Part shown: piece by piece, positions 17,083 to 18,773 of the stretch
How positions within the stretch are numbered: position 1 is the first letter of the stretch
Layout of the letters: each line of letters opens with the position of its first letter
Assembly: GCA_019677205.1 (NCBI GenBank)
Contig: JAAMXY010000470.1
Coordinates: forward strand, 1-18,773
DNA: 18,773 nt
Direction of reading: 5' to 3'
DNA from: Pinguiococcus pyrenoidosus
Lineage: Eukaryota > Sar > Pinguiophyceae > Pinguiochrysidales > Pinguiochrysidaceae
Made by a program: the position numbers and the translations under genes
Notes under the pieces: generated by a model
The model's input: the letters and a program-made list of their open reading frames with translations, nothing else
The model's database searches: none
Told to the model about the DNA's origin: nothing

Positions 17083-18008
17083 TCACGCTGCAGGTTGCTG
17101 TTTCCGTAGGTACACCTGGATCATTTGGCCCTCCAGCACGCCACAGTCTCTCAGATTCTGCCCCGACGTGAGTTCCCGGCCCCACCAGATGAGCCGCACG
17201 CGATCCTTCGGAAACGCAACTTCCCCCTCAGACTTCTCGGCGACCTCCGTGGCCATGAAGTCGATCAGCTCGTCGACCGAGGAGCCCTTCTGCAGCGTCA
17301 CGCTGTAGAGCTTCTCGCCGGGCGCGACTCTGAAATTGAGGTTCAGCGGCGTGAGGTCTTCCGGATCATTCTCGCGTTTGGCCCCCTTCAGCTCCTTCAT
17401 GATCTTGTCATTCTGCAACAAGGTGGGCAAGGGTTATGGCTACGGCTGACCATGCCTCGCAGGCAGCTCGGCTTGCGACAGTACCTCGACCGTCTCGAGC
17501 AGGTTCGCCGGATCGCTGTACGCGAAGCGCGGCACCTCGTAGCTGCCTCCGAGATCATCATAGCAAATCGACAGGGTTCCATTCGGTGTGATGATGCCAC
17601 CGGCGTCCACGATGGCATTTGCCGTGTCCACCTCGCCATTGAGCATAGCTTCCGCGGCCATCTTCAGCACCGACCATGCCTGCGGATTGCCGCTCACGCG
17701 GGTGTGCCAGAACTCCTCTCTTCGTCGTTTCAACTCCGCACGAGACACGTCCCTAAGACACCCAAGAGGCGGCGAACGCTTAGCGCCAAAGGGGCGACGG
17801 GACCTCTCTTCTGGAATTCGCCCAGTCTCCGCACGACTTACTCTGTCTCCTTCCATGGCCGATCGGGCAACTGCAGGGGTTGTGAAGCCTGGTTCGCCCC
17901 GTCCCGGTTCCCCGCGCCCCTCGCTTGTCCGCGGTTCCGAGGGGCCCCATCTGCGCCTGATTGCGGCCGCACGTCGTCTTGGTTGCCGATGCTGGAGCCG
18001 CAACCCAT
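17083..18008 (-). CDS. Ubiquitin domain-containing protein, UBTD1/2 type (3 exons)
   Basis: Exons are 18008-17842, 17752-17485 and 17412-17083, giving 254 aa. The introns are 89 bp (17841-17753, GTAAGT to CTTAG, phase 2) and 72 bp (17484-17413, GTACTG to TTGCAG, phase 0). The N-terminus MGCGSSIG is a textbook N-myristoylation motif with an adjacent Cys. PWKETEDVSRAELKRRREEF followed by WH matches the start of the UBTD N-terminal domain. That domain continues through WSVLKMAAEAML and ICYDDLGGSYEVP to about residue 140. A ubiquitin-like fold spans about 173-250 (LYSVTLQKGSSVDELIDFMA, then VRLIWWGRELTSGQNL). It lacks a terminal Gly-Gly, so it is a built-in domain and not a conjugated modifier. 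UBTD proteins of animals and fungi bind E2 and ubiquitin-system partners. A membrane-linked ubiquitin adaptor is the likely role. The gene is convergent with the bZIP gene. Confidence 0.88.
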
Positions 18009-18773
18009 CCTTCGCAGGCCACAGCAAACCAGAGGGGAAAATAAACACAACAAAGAAAGACAGAGGAACAACCGTGAGCGTCGGCAGCGGAGGACAAGAG
18101 CCATCGCAGCAACATCATCCGTAGTCGGCCCACACAGGCCGCACGCTCTTCTCACCCATTCTGCAGCTTCCGCGCTCTTCTTGAGGACAGCGCCGCGGAG
18201 CAGAAGCACCCAAAGCAGCTATCCACACCGCTCTCCCTGAGGATCGAACACGCCGACAGCCACAATGGTCTTCTACCGAAATGATGGACACTTCGCAAGC
18301 CGTTCTCAGCCGCCAGCGCCTTTGTCGCTACTTCTCTATGGCTCAAAACCCGCTGCAAAAAAACACACATCCAGAGAAACGCGTTCTGCTGCCGTCACCG
18401 GCGCTGAAACGGAGAGCGCTCCCGCGAAGTTGTCGGAACAGAACATGTCGTTGAAGCGCCCGCCGCATCTCGTTTTCAGACTCTGTGAGAGGCTGAGCTA
18501 TCGCACCTTGTGGAGAGGTAAGCAGCGACCTGAGGCGAAAGGCGCGAAGAAAGGCCACAACGCCGCGCGCGAGAGCGCGAAAGCCGGCGCGTTGTGGAGC
18601 GCTGGAATCCGCTCTCTCGGGAAGAGGTCGCCGCGCATATAGCCGTTTCAAGCGGCAAACTTTGGGAAATACTTTCGAAACTGACGGAGAGCCGCGCCGG
18701 AGCGCGCCGGGGCTGAGCTTCTGATGCGTCGTCTCCTGGTGTCGCGCAGCGGCGGTCGCGTTTCGGTGTCGCG
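18009..18773. other. Upstream region of the UBTD-type gene, to window edge
   Basis: This is the promoter side of the minus-strand UBTD-type gene. A plus-strand frame opens with the ATG at 18265 and meets a good donor, AGAG|GTAAGC, at 18517/18518. It could be the first exon of a gene leaving the window, but its composition is unconvincing and it shows no domain. The last 250 bases are very GC-rich and contain several CGCG and GCGC runs. I see no RNA gene. Confidence 0.4.

Noticed and set aside
18265-18642. 125-codon plus-strand frame with an internal GTAAGC donor
   Set aside because: The donor is good, but the composition resembles noncoding GC-rich DNA and there is no partner exon in the window. 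It is noted only in the region entry.
1-18773. A coordinated gene cluster or defence-like system
   Set aside because: The genes are on alternating strands, belong to unrelated core processes and have separate promoters. Nothing links them beyond proximity.

Overview
This is nuclear eukaryotic DNA, GC-rich and gene-dense. Eight protein genes fill 18.8 kb on both strands. I infer 13 introns from reading-frame continuity. All are GT-AG and short (60 to 155 bp), and many have loose donor sites such as GTGAGC, GTGCGT, GTTGGT and GTACTG. TFIIH p62, a DNAJC3-type co-chaperone and a UBTD-type protein make it eukaryotic. Compactness, small introns and a possible plant/alga-type ER membrane protein suggest a unicellular alga or related protist. 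I cannot name the lineage. I saw no tRNA, rRNA, CRISPR array, transposon or viral gene.

Layout, left to right: (1) intronless TFIIH subunit 1/p62, plus strand, 420-2171. (2) A two-exon WD40-type protein, minus strand, 6007-2489, convergent with p62; a 13-bp tandem repeat lies between them. (3) A three-exon ER-luminal TPR/J-domain protein (DNAJC3/p58IPK type), minus strand, 7867-6398. (4) An unrecognised six-exon gene, plus strand, 8924-10275, divergent from (3) across about 1 kb rich in CTAG repeats. (5) A two-exon ankyrin-repeat protein, minus strand, 11535-10662, with a GT microsatellite in its intron. (6) A large intronless secretory-pathway protein, plus strand, 12099-15008, with a signal peptide and a C-terminal membrane anchor. 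(7) A three-exon bZIP protein with a degenerate basic region, plus strand, 15540-16617. (8) A three-exon UBTD1/2-type protein with an N-terminal acylation motif, minus strand, 18008-17083.

The genes do not form an evident pathway, and there is no operon logic. They look like ordinary housekeeping and regulatory genes in a compact genome. Two relate to the ER (DNAJC3-type and gene 6) and two to nuclear gene expression (p62 and bZIP). The least explained items are the six-exon orphan gene and the bZIP protein that lacks the canonical Asn and Arg of the DNA-binding helix. All exon structures come from reading the sequence and have no transcript support.
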